Assembly: GCA_947177005.1 (NCBI GenBank)
Contig: CAMWSZ010000217.1
Location: forward strand, 1 to 5,803
Direction of reading: 5' to 3'
DNA from: an uncultured Clostridia bacterium
GTDB lineage: Bacteria; Bacillota; Clostridia; Oscillospirales; Oscillospiraceae
Length of the DNA stretch: 5,803 nucleotides
In this document: positions 5,226-5,803 of the stretch, in pieces
Numbering within the stretch: position 1 is the stretch's first letter
How the letters are laid out: the number at the start of each line of letters is the position of its first letter
Notes under the pieces: generated by a model
What the model saw: only the letters and a program-made list of their open reading frames with translations
Told to the model about the DNA's origin: nothing
The model's database searches: none
Position numbers and translations under genes: made by a program

Positions 5226-5803
5226 ATGCATCACTATGAATTTCACGGCGGGCCCTATGAAATGGGCCGTCAGCTGGGCGTCCGTATGCGCAGCGCCGGG
5301 GAGCGTATTACGGAACAAATTCCGTTTCCCGTCACCAGTGAGCGTCTGGCATTTGCCCGCTCCTGCATCCCGTTTTATGAAACCTGGTATCCCGCCGCCC
5401 TTGCGGAGCTGCGGGGCCTGTCCGACGCGCAGGGCGTTTCCTTCGACACCCTCGCCGGGGTTCTGCTGCCCATGTACTGCCTGACCCCTGCGCCTCACTG
5501 CTCCTGCTTTGCCGTCCGCACGGAGGAGGGCCGGTCCCTGCTGGGCCGCAACAGCGATTTTCTCACCGCCCTTGCGGACAACAACGCAAGCTGCCGGTTC
5601 CGCCGTGACAGCTACACCGTCTGGGGCAATACAACGGCCTTTATCGAGCTGGAGGACGGCGTAAACAACTGTGGTCTGGCCGCCGGTCTCACCTCGGTTC
5701 AACCGCCTGCGCCCCCGCGGCCTGGACTGAATGCCGGATTGCTGCTGCGTCTTATTCTGGAGACCTGCTGCACCACGACGGAAGCGCTTACTGTGTTGCA
5801 GGA
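5226..5803 (+). CDS. C45-family (acyl-transferase-like) Ntn-hydrolase, 3'-truncated by window edge
   Basis: 192 complete residues from ATG 5226 and no stop before the window ends; relatives are usually somewhat over 300 residues, so roughly half is present. Start chosen from AAGGAGAGG at 5208-5216. The N-terminal GGPYEMGRQLG (8-18) is typical of the peptidase C45 / isopenicillin-N acyltransferase-like family. The core has HCSCFAV (91-97), then LLGRNSDF (105-112), and later NNCGLAAGLT (147-156). By family analogy Cys92 would be the nucleophile, exposed by self-cleavage of the 91-residue propeptide, with Arg108, Asp111 and an Asn at 147 or 148 supporting the active site. Members cleave or transfer amide-linked acyl groups; the substrate cannot be told from this sequence. 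No signal peptide is seen, so it is probably cytoplasmic. Bile salt hydrolases and acid-ceramidase-like enzymes share the fold but lack this N-terminal motif. The family is fairly sure, the reaction unknown. Confidence -1.
   Translation, partial: MHHYEFHGGPYEMGRQLGVRMRSAGERITEQIPFPVTSERLAFARSCIPFYETWYPAALAELRGLSDAQGVSFDTLAGVLLPMYCLTPAPHCSCFAVRTEEGRSLLGRNSDFLTALADNNASCRFRRDSYTVWGNTTAFIELEDGVNNCGLAAGLTSVQPPAPPRPGLNAGLLLRLILETCCTTTEALTVLQ

Noticed and set aside
5143..5484. Plus-strand open frame of 113 codons starting at ATG 5143
   Set aside because: Its start falls on the proposed promoter, it lacks a ribosome binding site, and it overlaps in another frame the C45-like gene, whose family motifs are clear.
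5217..5702. Minus-strand open frame of 161 codons
   Set aside because: It lies opposite the C45-like gene, has no recognisable motif, and is best explained by GC-rich codon bias on the coding strand.

Overview
The window reads as chromosomal DNA from a GC-rich member of the Clostridia (Bacillota), most likely a gut Oscillospiraceae-type bacterium. This is an inference from four things: a Bacillus/Clostridium-type glucose-6-phosphate isomerase, a DegV-family protein, strong AGGAGG-like ribosome binding sites with AT-rich sigma-A-type promoters, and GC-rich coding sequence interrupted by AT-rich intergenic DNA. No RNA genes, insertion sequences, CRISPR arrays or phage genes are visible.

Layout. 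(1) Positions 1-2583, plus strand: the 3' part of an HscC-like specialised Hsp70 chaperone gene, cut by the window edge just upstream of its VPAYF motif, and a gene for a membrane-anchored J-domain protein. Their stop and start codons overlap (ATGA), so they almost certainly form one translationally coupled chaperone/co-chaperone unit. (2) Positions 2592-2628: a hairpin with A and T tracts on its two sides, placed to stop transcription from both converging units. (3) Positions 2659-3507, minus strand: a complete DegV/FakB-type fatty-acid-binding protein gene. (4) Positions 3508-3728: a divergent promoter region with a recognisable promoter for each of degV and pgi. (5) Positions 3729-5051, plus strand: a complete pgi gene, followed by a long intrinsic terminator at 5081-5125. 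(6) Positions 5052-5225: the terminator, a possible promoter, and a short leader that can fold over the next ribosome binding site. (7) Positions 5226-5803, plus strand: the 5' part of a C45/acyl-transferase-like Ntn-hydrolase gene that runs off the window.

The four transcription units appear functionally independent: protein quality control at or near the membrane, exogenous fatty-acid handling, central glycolysis, and an amide hydrolase or acyltransferase. The least ordinary parts are the Hsp70/J-protein pair, whose J-domain carries HPE instead of HPD and whose C-terminal domain is predicted to lie outside the cell, and the leader of the C45-like gene, where two alternative hairpins compete for the ribosome binding site. 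I see no clear evidence of a completely undescribed multi-gene system.
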